DNA of 64,000 nt from Clostridia bacterium (GCA_017534885.1 JAFXVR010000050.1:24903-88902); one strand, 5' to 3'. Numbered from the stretch's first letter, positions 8,076 to 18,005 are shown. The notes: generated from the sequence alone by a model not told the origin. Made by a program: numbers and translations.

Positions 8076-9800
8076 TCATTCAGGAGACCCGCCTGCTTCT
8101 CCCCCGCAGCCTCTGTAGGCCAGGCAGAGCATGGTCAGATCGTCAAACTGCTCCGCATCCTTCACGAAGCCGTCCACCGCCCGGCGGACGCCTTTCAGTA
8201 CTTCCTCCGGCGCTTCATCCTTCACCTGGTTCAGCGCGCCGATCATCCTTTCCACCCCGAACAGCTCCCCGTCGGCGCTTGTGGCCTCCGGCACGCCGTC
8301 CGTGTACAGGAACAGCTTATCTCCGGGGGCCAGGAGCAGCTCGTATTCCTTGTATTTCACCCCGTCCATGCCGCCGATGACAAAGCCATGCCTGTCCTTG
8401 TACAGCGCGAAATCCCCGCCGACCCGCCTGATCACCGGATACTCGTGTCCGGCGTTGGCGCAGGTCAGCCGGCCGGTGGAAATCTCGAGCACACCCAGCC
8501 AGACCGTCACAAACATTTCCGCCTGATTGTTGGAGCAGATCGCCTCGTTCATCCTGGTGAGGGTCTCCCCTGCTGACTTGCCCAGCATGGCGCAGCTCTG
8601 CAGGATGATCTTGGAGGCCATCATGAACAGCGCCGCCGGCACGCCCTTCCCGCTGACGTCCGCCATCACCAGGCCGAGATGGTTGTCGTCAATCAGGAAG
8701 AAATCGTAGAAATCTCCGCCCACCTCCTTGGCCGGATCCATGGTCGCATAGAGATCAAACTCAGACCTGTCCGGGAAAGGCGGGAAGATATGGGGCAGCA
8801 TGGAGGCCTGTATGCGGGTCGCCAGCCCAAGCTCCGCGCTGACGTGCTCTTTCTCGGCAGTCATCCGGGTGACAGACTCCTCGTAATCTGCCAGATCGCG
8901 TTCCATATCCGCCATGATCCGGCTCAGGTGTTCCAGCTCATCTCTCGTGTGGATGTTCAGCCCGGAAAAGTGGTTGCTCACCGCCGCGCCAGCGCGCTTG
9001 TCCTGCACATAGGCCACAGCGGCGTCCGCGATGGCGTCTATGGGCTCGGCCACGGTTTTTCTGATGCGCCTGGTCACCAGCCACGTGATCAGGATTGTGA
9101 CCGCCAGCAGCGCAATGCCGATCTGCAGCGCGTAGATCTTCATCTCCGAGATGACGCTGTTGACGGAAATATCCACCAGCACATAGGCGTAGATGTCGCT
9201 GTTTTCATCCCGTATGGGATAGCCGGCGGTGCACATCCAGCCGTATTTTTCCGTGTTGTCGATGTCATAGAGCATGCCCTCGCCGTTCCAGTTCAGGAAC
9301 TTTTCCATGCCGGCCATGGTCACGGATTCCCATGCGCCGGGCGCCAGCGCCTCCTCTGCGTCGGAATCCGCGATATAGACCATCGCGCAGGTTTCCCTGT
9401 CGTACATGGCCAGGTAGACATAGTCCACATCGATCACAAAATGCCGCAGCGTATGCACAATTTCCTCATGCGCGCCGTCAGGCTGTCCCGCTTCTTCAAG
9501 GCCGGCATAGAACCGCCGATATTCCGGCGTGCCCGCCATCTGCCGCTGCTCGGGAGTCAGGCTTCGGTAGACCGCCATGACATCCTTTGAGAAGCGAATG
9601 ATGTCCGCGTCTCCTGCGATGGTATCAGCCGCCTTGCCCGCGGTCACAAAAGCCCGCCTGATGGACTGCCGAACAAGGGCTGATCCATACAATCCCAGGC
9701 CGATGATGATCGCCACCAGACCGAAGAGGATCGAACTGATCACGGCGGTGCGCAGGGTTTTTGCAGGGAGGGAGCGCCTGATTTTCATGTATGCTTCCAT
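8076..9800 (-). CDS. Membrane sensor PP2C/SpoIIE-type serine phosphatase (RsbU-like)
   Basis: The 574-residue protein has a TM helix at about 17-39, an extracytoplasmic sensor to about 225 and a second TM helix at about 226-246. A HAMP and coiled-coil linker leads to a C-terminal SpoIIE/PP2C phosphatase with EVGGDFYDFF and MADVSGKGVPAALFM. Such proteins dephosphorylate anti-sigma-factor antagonists in partner-switching pathways. No partner STAS or kinase gene lies in the window. The ATG at 9800 has GGAG at 8 bases. It lies 41 bases downstream of the preA-like gene. Confidence 0.88.
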   Translation of the reverse strand: MEAYMKIRRSLPAKTLRTAVISSILFGLVAIIIGLGLYGSALVRQSIRRAFVTAGKAADTIAGDADIIRFSKDVMAVYRSLTPEQRQMAGTPEYRRFYAGLEEAGQPDGAHEEIVHTLRHFVIDVDYVYLAMYDRETCAMVYIADSDAEEALAPGAWESVTMAGMEKFLNWNGEGMLYDIDNTEKYGWMCTAGYPIRDENSDIYAYVLVDISVNSVISEMKIYALQIGIALLAVTILITWLVTRRIRKTVAEPIDAIADAAVAYVQDKRAGAAVSNHFSGLNIHTRDELEHLSRIMADMERDLADYEESVTRMTAEKEHVSAELGLATRIQASMLPHIFPPFPDRSEFDLYATMDPAKEVGGDFYDFFLIDDNHLGLVMADVSGKGVPAALFMMASKIILQSCAMLGKSAGETLTRMNEAICSNNQAEMFVTVWLGVLEISTGRLTCANAGHEYPVIRRVGGDFALYKDRHGFVIGGMDGVKYKEYELLLAPGDKLFLYTDGVPEATSADGELFGVERMIGALNQVKDEAPEEVLKGVRRAVDGFVKDAEQFDDLTMLCLAYRGCGGEAGGSPE

Positions 9801-9841
9801 TATGTTTTCTCCGGTGTTCGAGTCGTACCGTGCCTTTTCTG

Positions 9842-11344
9842 TCAGCCCCGCGCAATCCTTTTCTTTCCGGGTTCAATGGCCCGCTGTGGGCAGACCAGCA
9901 CACACAGGTGGCATCCCACGCACTTTTTGCCATCCAGTACCGGACGGCGGTTTTCATCCAGCCGGATGGCCTGGTGCCCGCCATCCTCGCAGGAGATGCC
10001 GCAGCGGCCGCAGCCAATACACTTCTCCCGGATAAACTGCGGGAAGAGCACCGTGTCCCGCTCCAGCACATCCGTGGTATCGCTGAGGGAGAACAGCCCC
10101 AGGCCGACGGCTTCCTTGACCGAGGCAAAGCCTTTCTCCGCCAGGTATAGGTTCAAACCGGCCTTCAGGTCGTCGATGATCCGGAAGCCGTACTGCATGA
10201 CAGCTGTCGTGACCTGAATGGTTTCGCCGCCCATCAGGATGAATTCCAGGGCGTCCCTCCAGGTTTCCACCCCACCCATGGCAGAAAGATGCAAGCCCTT
10301 CAGGTTCGTGTTCTGCCCTAATTCGGCGATGAAGCGCAGGGCGATGGGCTTGACGGCATTGCCGCTGTATCCGCCCACAGCGCTCAATCCGTGTACGGCT
10401 GGCGCGGACACATAGGTGTGCGGATTCACGCCCACCACAGACTTGATCGTATTGATGGCCGAGATGCCGTCCGCGCCGCCGCGCCTGGCCGCCTCAGCCG
10501 CCGGGCTCATGGCTGCCACATTAGGGGTCAGCTTGGCCAGCACGGGAATGGAGCAGGCCTGTTTTGCCGCCCGCGTGAAACGCTCCACCAGCTCTGGCAC
10601 CTGTCCGATATCGCTGCCCAGGCCGCCCTCCGCCATGTTCGGGCAGGAGAGGTTCAGCTCAATGGCATCCGCGCCGTTTTCCTCGCAGAGCCGGGCCAGC
10701 TCGCCCCATTCCGCCTCATTCTGCCCCATGATGGAGGCAAGAATAAACTTGGAGGGATAATTCGCCTTCAGCCTGCGGAAGATCTCCATGTTCTCCGCCA
10801 CGCTGTGGTCGGAGAGCTGCTCAATGTTCTTGAAACCGATGATGCCGCCGTCACTGCCGGTGATGGCCGAAAAGCGGGGCGAAGCCTCATGAATGTCAAG
10901 GGTGCAGATGGTCTTGAAGCACGCCCCTGCCCAGCCCGCCTCAAAAGCCCTGGCGCACATCTCATAGGTGCTGGCCACCACGGAGGAAGACAGCAGGAAG
11001 GGATTCTCCAGCGGAATGCCGCACAGATCGCATTTCAGGCGCTCCTCATCCGCCGGGATCGCGGTTTCACATTCCGGCTTCACCTGATAATACAGGCGGT
11101 TCATCAGATCACGGATGGGCACCTCTCCCGGCCTGGCGCAGGCGCGTTCACAGGGCGCTGAGCAGATCAGGCACGGATTGCACTCCGGAAGGCGCTGCGC
11201 CGCAGCCTGTTCGTTCTGAAACCAGACACTCCGCAGCAGGGACGCCGGCTTCACTTTTTCACAGGCGCTGTCGCAGGGCGCCTTTCCACACAGCGCGCAT
11301 CGGATCATATCAGCCCTTGGAATGACGGCATTCGCTCCGATCAC
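9842..11344 (-). CDS. PreA-like dihydropyrimidine/dihydroorotate dehydrogenase with ferredoxin domain
   Basis: The protein has 500 residues in three parts. An N-terminal Cys-rich segment (CALCGK, CNPCLICSAPCERAC, CDLCG) resembles the N-terminal iron-sulfur region of dihydropyrimidine dehydrogenases. The middle is an FMN TIM barrel (about 95-400) with ELNLSCPN and GGYSGNAVKPIALR. The C-terminus is a 2[4Fe-4S] ferredoxin (CIGCGRCGISC, CVGCHLCVLVCP). It probably reduces or oxidises a pyrimidine-type substrate with low-potential electrons. A separate PreT partner is not adjacent. The GTG start follows AAGGAAGAG. Exact substrate uncertain. Confidence 0.83.
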   Translation of the reverse strand: MIGANAVIPRADMIRCALCGKAPCDSACEKVKPASLLRSVWFQNEQAAAQRLPECNPCLICSAPCERACARPGEVPIRDLMNRLYYQVKPECETAIPADEERLKCDLCGIPLENPFLLSSSVVASTYEMCARAFEAGWAGACFKTICTLDIHEASPRFSAITGSDGGIIGFKNIEQLSDHSVAENMEIFRRLKANYPSKFILASIMGQNEAEWGELARLCEENGADAIELNLSCPNMAEGGLGSDIGQVPELVERFTRAAKQACSIPVLAKLTPNVAAMSPAAEAARRGGADGISAINTIKSVVGVNPHTYVSAPAVHGLSAVGGYSGNAVKPIALRFIAELGQNTNLKGLHLSAMGGVETWRDALEFILMGGETIQVTTAVMQYGFRIIDDLKAGLNLYLAEKGFASVKEAVGLGLFSLSDTTDVLERDTVLFPQFIREKCIGCGRCGISCEDGGHQAIRLDENRRPVLDGKKCVGCHLCVLVCPQRAIEPGKKRIARG

Positions 11345-11419
11345 GGTTCTCTTCCTTTCTCATATGGTCTCTCGGGGGAGCTGAAGAAGCAGAGTCTACC
11401 CTTCTGTTGCAGCGCTTTC

Positions 11420-11448
11420 ATTATAACATACCGGCTTTTTTGTTACAA
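11420..11448 (-). promoter_or_regulatory. Sigma-A promoter of the preA-phosphatase-DUF218 operon
   Basis: Minus-strand TTGTAA and TATAAT are separated by 17 bp, about 75 bases before the GTG start at 11344. Confidence 0.7.
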
Positions 11449-11510
11449 GACCCATTCTGTCTGCGTTTCCGCAGGGCAAAAACCCGGCCGGTATCAAGCC
11501 AAAAAACCTA

Positions 11511-11539
11511 TTGAACATTTTTGACAAATCAAGTATAGT
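11511..11539 (+). promoter_or_regulatory. Sigma-A promoter of the glycogen synthase gene
   Basis: TTGAAC (11511-11516) and TATAGT (11534-11539) are separated by 17 bp. The TTGACA at 11521 is too close to this -10 to be used with it. Confidence 0.6.
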
Positions 11540-11596
11540 ATCATCAGAGGCCGGCAGAGGGGCTGGCAATCACGGACAAGAGAAGGAGTGTCGGAT

Positions 11597-13081
11597 ATGT
11601 CGAATGAAAACTGGTTCGTCGGCGGCGAGAAAGGCATGAAAGTCGCTTTCATCGGCTCGGAGTGCTATCCCTTCATCAAAACGGGCGGACTTGGAGACGT
11701 GATGTACGCCCTGCCCAGGGCACTGCTGCGCCAGGGCTGCGAAGTGCGCGTCTTCATGCCCTATTACCGGTGCATCCCGGAGAAGTTCAAGAATCAGATG
11801 ACCTACATCGGCTCCTTCATGATGAACCTGACCCAGGACGGCCGCACCTTCTATGTCGGCATCATGGAAACAGAGCTGGACGGCGTGACCTACGATTTCA
11901 TCGACAACCAGGAGTTCTTCGACTGGGGCAACCCCTACACCGGGCTCTGGGAGGATATTCCCAAGTACTGCTATTTTTCGAAGGCCTCCCTCGCGGTGCT
12001 GAATTACCTGAACTGGATTCCCAACGTGATCCATTGCCACGACTGGCAGGCAGCCGTGGTTCCCGTCTATCTGCGCACGCTCTTCGACGGAACGCCCGTC
12101 GGCGCAGCCCGCAGCATCCTGACCATCCACAACCTGCGCTTCCAGGGCATCTGCAGCATCGACCACCTGAAGTACTGGACAGGCCTGCCGGACTACCTCT
12201 TCGACTATCCTGTGTTCAAGGTCAGCGAGGCTGAGGCCAACATGTTCAAGGGCGGCCTTGCCTACACGGACCGGATCACCACCGTCAGCGAGACCTATGC
12301 CGAGGAGATTCAGACGGACTTCTACGGTGAGAACCTGAACGGCCATCTCTGGTATCACCGGGCGAAGCTGAAGGGCATCGTCAACGGCATCGACATCGAC
12401 ATCTGGAACAGCAGGACGGACAAGCTGCTGCCCGCCGTCTACAGCGAAAAGGACGTGCTGGAAGCCAAGCGGAAGAACAAGAAAGCCCTGCAGGAGCGCC
12501 TGGGGCTGGAGGTGGATGAGGACAAGTTCGTCATCGGCCTGATCTCCCGCCTGACAGACCAGAAGGGCCTTGATCTGATCAACGCCATCTTCACCCAGAT
12601 GATTGACGACCGCATCCAGGTGGTCATCCTCGGCACGGGCGATCCGCGCTATGAGGACGCCTTCCGCTACTACGAGAGCGCCTATCCCGGCCAGGTCTGC
12701 GCCTACATCAAGTACGACGAAAGCCTTGCCCACCAGATCTACGCCGGGTCTGACGCCCTGCTGGTGCCCAGCCTCTTTGAGCCCTGCGGCCTGACCCAGC
12801 TGATCGCCATGCGCTACGGCACAATTCCGATCGTGCGCGAAACCGGCGGCCTCAAGGACACGGTGGATCCCTACAACGAGTACACCGGAGAAGGAAACGG
12901 CTTCACCTTCGACCAGTACCGGGCCGAGCTGCTGCTGGATGCCATCAAGCGGGCCGAGCAGGTGTATGTGGAGGATCGCGCCAGCTGGGACACCCTGGTG
13001 ACCAGAGACATGGAGAAGGACGTTTCCTGGGAGCATTCCGCTGACCTGTACCTGAAGCTTTACGAGGAGCTGAAGAGGTAA
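11597..13081 (+). CDS. glgA: Glycogen synthase, GT5 family
   Basis: The 494-residue protein has the GT5 glycogen/starch synthase signature KTGGLGDV near the N-terminus, HCHDWQA in the middle and a C-terminal GT-B half with RLTDQKGLD, PSLFEPCGL and RETGGLKDTV. It transfers glucose from ADP-glucose to a growing alpha-1,4-glucan. The ATG at 11597 is chosen because AAGGAG ends 8 bases before it; the upstream GTG at 11588 overlaps that SD. The gene has its own promoter and terminator. No glgB, glgC, glgD or glgP gene is in the window. Confidence 0.95.
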   Translation: MSNENWFVGGEKGMKVAFIGSECYPFIKTGGLGDVMYALPRALLRQGCEVRVFMPYYRCIPEKFKNQMTYIGSFMMNLTQDGRTFYVGIMETELDGVTYDFIDNQEFFDWGNPYTGLWEDIPKYCYFSKASLAVLNYLNWIPNVIHCHDWQAAVVPVYLRTLFDGTPVGAARSILTIHNLRFQGICSIDHLKYWTGLPDYLFDYPVFKVSEAEANMFKGGLAYTDRITTVSETYAEEIQTDFYGENLNGHLWYHRAKLKGIVNGIDIDIWNSRTDKLLPAVYSEKDVLEAKRKNKKALQERLGLEVDEDKFVIGLISRLTDQKGLDLINAIFTQMIDDRIQVVILGTGDPRYEDAFRYYESAYPGQVCAYIKYDESLAHQIYAGSDALLVPSLFEPCGLTQLIAMRYGTIPIVRETGGLKDTVDPYNEYTGEGNGFTFDQYRAELLLDAIKRAEQVYVEDRASWDTLVTRDMEKDVSWEHSADLYLKLYEELKR

Positions 13082-13129
13082 GCTGCCTTCCGAACCATCC
13101 GGGCCGTCCGGATCACCGCTGATATCTCG

Positions 13130-13163
13130 AAAAGAGCCCCGGTCATCTGTACCGGGGCTTTTC
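13130..13163 (+). terminator. Intrinsic terminator after glgA
   Basis: The stem pairs AGCCCCGGT with ACCGGGGCT around a 7-base loop, with a following T-run. An A-run on the left would also let it work on the minus strand for the WG-repeat gene. Confidence 0.8.
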
Positions 13164-13207
13164 TATGTCTGGCATATGTGCTGAGGAGCGGGAAGCTTGA
13201 TGTCCCA

Positions 13208-14617
13208 TCACTTGACTCTTGCCGCTTCCTGCTCCGCCCAGACAACCGCTCCCTCATGGTCGATATACATCATCTGCTCATCCTTGACGACCAGGGCGAG
13301 GCCATCCCGGAAGTTGCTCGCGATATCGTACTGCGGCGGGATGACCCAGCCGGCCTGTTCATCGATGTAGCCCCAGAGAGCGTCCTGATACACGGCGCTC
13401 AGACCTTCCGAAAAGGCCGGGCTGTTTTCGAAGATGAAGCCGGTCAATGCTTCACTGCCCTCAGCGGTCAAACGGTACAGGCTGCTTGAATCGACGCGCT
13501 GGCCATCCGGCAGAAATGCGATCTTGTGAACCCAGAACAGGCCGTTTTCAGCAATCTCGTCCTGAAGCTCGAACGTGACGGATTCATCCGCCGTGACCGG
13601 GAGCGAGCATACAATGCGGCCTTCCCTGTCCAGGAGGGCGCAGGAAGAATGGTTTTCCCCGTCGGTGCTTCTCATTGTCGCAAAGCCGTTGCGGTATTGG
13701 AGCGCTCTGTAATCAACGCACCCGAGCAGCAGGGTCGGCTCATAGGCTGCGGGAACAATGGTATTTCCGCCCGAATCCATCACACCGAGTTTCCCATTCT
13801 GGACAAAAAATACCCGTCCTTCGCTGATTTCGCCGCACCATTCATATACGGGTGAAAGAACCACTGTCCCGTCCGGCTTCGCGAGGCCGATCTTTCCACT
13901 CCGGTCGTGGATCTTCAGCACACCTCCGCTAGCATTGCCCGCGGGCCAGATGCTTTCCGGAAAGCTGACCCGCTTGCCGGATGAATCCAGCAAAAAGGGA
14001 TCGTACATATGGTCGCCCATCTTCATGATCCAGAAAGCATATCCCTCCGCAAAGGGTCTGCTTTCCTGAACCTCTCCCTCGAAATAGAAGGGAATGGCGG
14101 ATTTGCCATTGCTGCGGTGACAGTATGCGCCCATAACGCTGCGGCTGCCATCCGCCGATGAATAGGTGCCATACTCCACCCTAATCAGGTCGGTGTCAGT
14201 CGGGTCGTAATCGATCAAGGGGTACACAGGAGCGCTGAAATACCCGCTCGCCTTGTCATACCAGCCGTACCGGAAGCTGAGGCCCCCATCTTGGTGATTG
14301 TTGACAGAAACAACGCTGTACACCGTACCTTTATCTTCAATCATGTCATACCTGACAGGCACAACCTCTTCGCCATCCCTGTTGATCAATCCACAGCTGA
14401 AATGATCTTTGTCCTTGTAGCTGCATTTGACAATTGCCGTATTCCCGCTGAAGGGTTCCGCGTAGTCCCACTGCGGTTCAATCACTACTTCACCTGCCCG
14501 GTTCATATAGCCCTAGAGACCGTTCACGCGGATGGGATAGATGCTCTCGCTTTCTTCCGCGCATGCGCAAAGCGGCGCGAAGAAAAGGATGACGAACAGG
14601 ATTGCTAGGCGTTTCAT
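13208..14617 (-). pseudogene. Secreted WG-repeat protein gene interrupted by an in-frame amber codon
   Basis: The full frame runs from ATG 14617 (signal peptide KRLAILFVILFFAPLCACA) to the stop at 13208. It is broken only by TAG at 14513-14515. At the same position the paralog at 1-426 has TGG (VDDLWGYMNRAG here reads VNGL-stop-GYMNRAG), so one C-to-T change on the plus strand explains it. The ~430 codons after the stop are intact and carry WG-type repeats (GYMNRAGEVVIEPQW, LWGYIDEQAGWVIPPQY, KIGLAKPDGTVVLSPVY). An ATG at 14506 has a weak AGGG upstream and could restart translation, but would lack the signal peptide. The change could also be a sequencing error. Confidence 0.8.
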
Positions 14618-14737
14618 GGACATTCAGCCTTCTTTGCATCCGCATGATGTGAAGGTTCCCTGCCTGTTTGATTTCATTGTGCTTCGGCTGTCCGGACAGT
14701 TTCACGACCGGAATTCCGATTGCAATCATTCGCGTTC

Positions 14738-14766
14738 AGTGTAGCATATATACCTGCTGATTTCAA
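14738..14766 (-). promoter_or_regulatory. Sigma-A promoter of the interrupted WG-repeat gene
   Basis: Minus-strand TTGAAA and TACACT are separated by 17 bp, about 120 bases before the ATG at 14617. An intact promoter suggests the inactivation is recent. Confidence 0.55.
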
Positions 14767-14899
14767 TTGTCGAAAGGCAATTCTTCCCCATACACCACTC
14801 AGCTTGATTTCAGAGGAATTCTCCGCATCCCTGTCGAATAATCCATATGCTGGAAGAATCCATGTAAATCAACTAACCAACCGACAGGAGGGACACGCA

Positions 14900-15517
14900 A
14901 TGAAGGTACTGCTGATCAACGGAAGCCCGGATGCCAATGGCTGCATTCACACGGCTCTGGTCTTAGCCGCGGAAGAGCTGAACCGGGAGGGCATCGAAAC
15001 CGAAGAGATTCATGTGGGCAACAAGGCCATCCGGGGCTGCATCGCCTGCCTCAAGTGCAAGCAGACGGGGCGCTGCGTTTTCAACGATCTGGTGAACGAG
15101 GTCTCCCCCAAACTGGCGGAGGCGGATGGCCTCGTGGTCGGGTCGCCTGTGTACTACGGGACGCCCAACGGCACGGTACTGTCCTTCATGCAGCGCCTGT
15201 TCTACAGCTGCGGCTGCGATCTGCACATGAAGGTCGGCGCGTCGGTGGTCTCCTGCCGCCGGGGCGGAAACAGCGCGACGTTTGAAGCGCTGAACCAGTT
15301 CTTTGGCATCAGCGGCATGCCCACTGTTCCCAGCACCTACTGGAACGATGTGCACGGCTACAGTGGTGAGGATGTCCTCGCCGATGTGGAAGGCTGCGAG
15401 ACGATCCGCAACATGGCCAGGAACATGGCTTTCATGATCAAATCCATTCAGGCAGGCAAAGAGCAGTTCGGAAAGCCGGACGCGAAGCACACACAGTTCA
15501 TGAATTTCATCCGATAA
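14900..15517 (+). CDS. NADPH-dependent FMN reductase / flavodoxin-fold oxidoreductase
   Basis: The 205-residue flavodoxin-fold protein starts with the phosphate-binding loop VLLINGSPDANG. It also has a CIACLKCKQTGRC cluster and the FMN-ring loop GSPVYYGTPNG. This is the iron-sulfur-flavoprotein-like or NAD(P)H-dependent reductase class common in anaerobes. The spaced cysteines could hold a cluster, but only the flavin fold is clear. AGGAGGG precedes the ATG at 14900. It is monocistronic as far as can be seen. Confidence 0.85.
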   Translation: MKVLLINGSPDANGCIHTALVLAAEELNREGIETEEIHVGNKAIRGCIACLKCKQTGRCVFNDLVNEVSPKLAEADGLVVGSPVYYGTPNGTVLSFMQRLFYSCGCDLHMKVGASVVSCRRGGNSATFEALNQFFGISGMPTVPSTYWNDVHGYSGEDVLADVEGCETIRNMARNMAFMIKSIQAGKEQFGKPDAKHTQFMNFIR

Positions 15518-15711
15518 ATGAAACCCAAGCCCTTCATTGGTTTCATGGACGTGCGTTCTCAAGAGCCGCGAGGATTTCCAGCAGGCGCAGTTCGGTCATG
15601 TTCATTTCCCCCTGTTCATTCTCCCGATTCTGTGCTATGCTTGTGATGGCAGAGCGCCTGTCTGCATCAGCTGAAACAGGCCATATCAGCATAAGGAGCG
15701 GGATCATTCAT

Positions 15712-16809
15712 ATGAGCAGGCTGACCTATGTATTCGTCCACGGCTTATCCGGCTGGGGAAGCTATGACAAAACCTATCAGCGCCTGCCCTACTGGGGAAT
15801 GCGCGGCGGCGATCTGATGGTCTTTCTCCGGGAGAAGGGCTTTGATTGCTATGCCGCTTCTGTCGCGCCGACGGGCAGCGCCTGGGATCGCGCCTGCGAG
15901 CTGTATGCACAGATTGCGGGCACGAAGGTCGATTATGGCGAGGCGCACAGCCGGAAGTTCGGGCATGAACGGTTTGGCCGGGACTTTTCTGCCTGTCCGC
16001 TGATCCCCGTCTGGAATGAGGGCACCCATCTGGTGCTGCTCGGCCATTCCTTTGGCGGCGCAACGGTTCGCCTTTTCGCCCAGCTCCTGGCTTCCGGCGA
16101 TCAGCAAGAGCAGGAAAGCACACCGGATGAAACACTTTCACCTCTGTTTGCGGGCGGCATGGGAGCGCGTGTTCACAGCATCGTCACCCTGGCCTCGCCC
16201 ATGAACGGCTCCACCGCCTATGACATGATGGAGGATCCCCAGTTTGATCCCCACAGCGTCCGGACGCCCTGGTGGTGCGAGATTCCGGCCAGAATGATGG
16301 TGAAGAGAGCCAGAGCCCAGGGGGACGGCCGGGACGAAAGGGATTTAGCGGGCTATGATATGCATATCGACCAGGCGCTGGCGATGAATGCGCGGATGCC
16401 GGAGCAGCCGGGCGTGTACTACTTCTCGGTGCCATGCAGGTTTACGGACAGGCAGCCCGATGGCACCCATAAGCCCCGGCGCGGGATGGAGCCGCTCATG
16501 GTGAAGCGTTCCTGGCAGATGGGCGCGTATGCCGGCAGCACCAGAGGCGGGATTCGCGTTGATGAGAGCTGGCGGGAGAATGACGGGCTGGTGAACACGG
16601 TTTCCGCCATGTCACCCGCCGGAGCGCCGTCCAAGCCGCTGGACAGGGCACAGATTGAGCCCGGCGTCTGGAACGTCTTCCCAACGGTAGAGGGAGATCA
16701 CATGTGGCTGCAGGGCGGTCTGCTCCACAAGCATGACGTCCGGGATTTCTATCTGGAGCTGCTGACCATGATCGAATCCATTGTTCCCGGCCAGTCCTCC
16801 CCCGCGTGA
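15712..16809 (+). CDS. Lipase/esterase, staphylococcal/Geobacillus lipase-like (alpha/beta hydrolase)
   Basis: This 365-residue protein starts YVFVHGLSGWGSYD (oxyanion-hole HG), carries the nucleophile elbow GHSFGG, and has DGLVNTVSA and a late GDHMW giving Asp and His candidates for the triad. The order and spacing match large clostridial and staphylococcal-type lipases (family I.5). No signal peptide is visible, so it is either cytoplasmic or exported in an unusual way. AAGGAG lies 13 bases before the ATG at 15712, which is a little far. The upstream ORF extension has no family similarity. Confidence 0.8.
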   Translation: MSRLTYVFVHGLSGWGSYDKTYQRLPYWGMRGGDLMVFLREKGFDCYAASVAPTGSAWDRACELYAQIAGTKVDYGEAHSRKFGHERFGRDFSACPLIPVWNEGTHLVLLGHSFGGATVRLFAQLLASGDQQEQESTPDETLSPLFAGGMGARVHSIVTLASPMNGSTAYDMMEDPQFDPHSVRTPWWCEIPARMMVKRARAQGDGRDERDLAGYDMHIDQALAMNARMPEQPGVYYFSVPCRFTDRQPDGTHKPRRGMEPLMVKRSWQMGAYAGSTRGGIRVDESWRENDGLVNTVSAMSPAGAPSKPLDRAQIEPGVWNVFPTVEGDHMWLQGGLLHKHDVRDFYLELLTMIESIVPGQSSPA

Positions 16810-16850
16810 TGAAAACCCTCCGCCAATTGGCAGAGGGATCGGAGCGGCCT

Positions 16851-18005
16851 TTACCCAATCTGCCGCGGATGGATCAGCTTCAGCACATTGTCCCGGCAGA
16901 TCTTGCGGACGGCTTCCGGCGAGAGCCTGTCCAGCAGGCTGTAATACTTGACGACCTCCGCGGGATAGGTCGCCCAATGTCCGACCTTGTCGGTGCCTAC
17001 CAGGACGCGATCCTGGTATTTTTCGATGAAGGCCACCCAGTCCTCCAGGGTATTGCCGTCCATGTAGTTGTCCGGGAAACGGTCCAGGAAGTAGTAGTCG
17101 TACACAAGCCAGGAGATGTCCACATAGAGATTGGGATGCGCGTCAAGCAGCTCCGCGGCGATGGGAATCAGATCCTGCACCTCCACGCGGCGGGAGATGC
17201 CGATATGCGCCCAGATGATTTTGCAGTCCCGGTTGTGCGCCAGGGCTTCCTCCAGTTCCCTGCGGTACAGCACGCGCTCCTCGCTCTGGGCGGTGATGTT
17301 GTGGTGCACCAGCACAGGCAGGTTCTCCTCCGCGGCAAGATCAAACACATCCAGGAAGGCCTGACTGTTCACATGGGGCGCTTCCCCGTAGGTCAGGGCT
17401 GTCAGGTCATCGTGGCGGCTCATGATCTCGCCGATGCCGCACCAGAAGTCCGGATACAGCCGCAGAAGCTGGCGGATGTGATCGGCGGCGAAGCGGTCAT
17501 TGCCGTTGATGCCGCAGCAGAAGGGGAAAAAGCGTTTTCTGATCTCGGGCGGCTGGGCGAGCAGCTCTTCCGCCAGGATGAAGTCCGTTGCGGAGTAATA
17601 GTAGCAGCGGCTGTCATTGCTCAAGTAATAGGACGGCGCCATCTCCATGGTGGCGTCCCACTGCTTGGCGATGGGCATGCCGAAGATGACCGCCTGGGAC
17701 ACCCCGGCCATGTCCATCGCCTGGCACAGCGCCGGGAAGCCGTCCGTGTCCTCGAGGAAATCCGTGAAATGCAGATGGCTGTCGATGAGATCATAGCGAA
17801 CAGCCTCTTCGGGCGGCTGAATCTCGATCTCCTTGCTGGTGGCAAAGGCGATGCTGGCCGGAGTGGCGGAAGACACTGTGTCGATCGCTTCCCCGGCGCC
17901 GAGTCCCGGCAGGGTGAGGGAAGCGGAAGCCGCCGCCGCGCCGGCTGCCATGGTCTTCAGGAATGTCCGGCGTGTCATAACCGGATGGTTCGGATGATTA
18001 TTCAT
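16851..18005 (-). CDS. Tat-exported metal-dependent amidohydrolase (TIM-barrel)
   Basis: The 384-residue protein begins with a twin-arginine signal (MTRRTFLKTMAAGAAAASA). An amidohydrolase-2 fold follows: DSHLHF near residue 75, GIGEIMSRHDD, LPVLVHHN and VGTDKVGHW. These correspond to the metal-binding histidines and the late Asp. Substrate unknown; relatives act on carboxylic acids, amides or lactones. The ATG at 18005 has GAGGAGG at 8-9 bases. The first 8 bases overlap the end of the upstream gene, so translation is coupled. Confidence 0.8.
   Translation of the reverse strand: MNNHPNHPVMTRRTFLKTMAAGAAAASASLTLPGLGAGEAIDTVSSATPASIAFATSKEIEIQPPEEAVRYDLIDSHLHFTDFLEDTDGFPALCQAMDMAGVSQAVIFGMPIAKQWDATMEMAPSYYLSNDSRCYYYSATDFILAEELLAQPPEIRKRFFPFCCGINGNDRFAADHIRQLLRLYPDFWCGIGEIMSRHDDLTALTYGEAPHVNSQAFLDVFDLAAEENLPVLVHHNITAQSEERVLYRRELEEALAHNRDCKIIWAHIGISRRVEVQDLIPIAAELLDAHPNLYVDISWLVYDYYFLDRFPDNYMDGNTLEDWVAFIEKYQDRVLVGTDKVGHWATYPAEVVKYYSLLDRLSPEAVRKICRDNVLKLIHPRQIG

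Noticed and set aside
15541..15604. A 20-codon minus-strand frame (MNMTELRLLEILAALENARP)
   Set aside because: A plausible start but no SD certainty and no known small protein; could be an N-terminal fragment of a lost gene.
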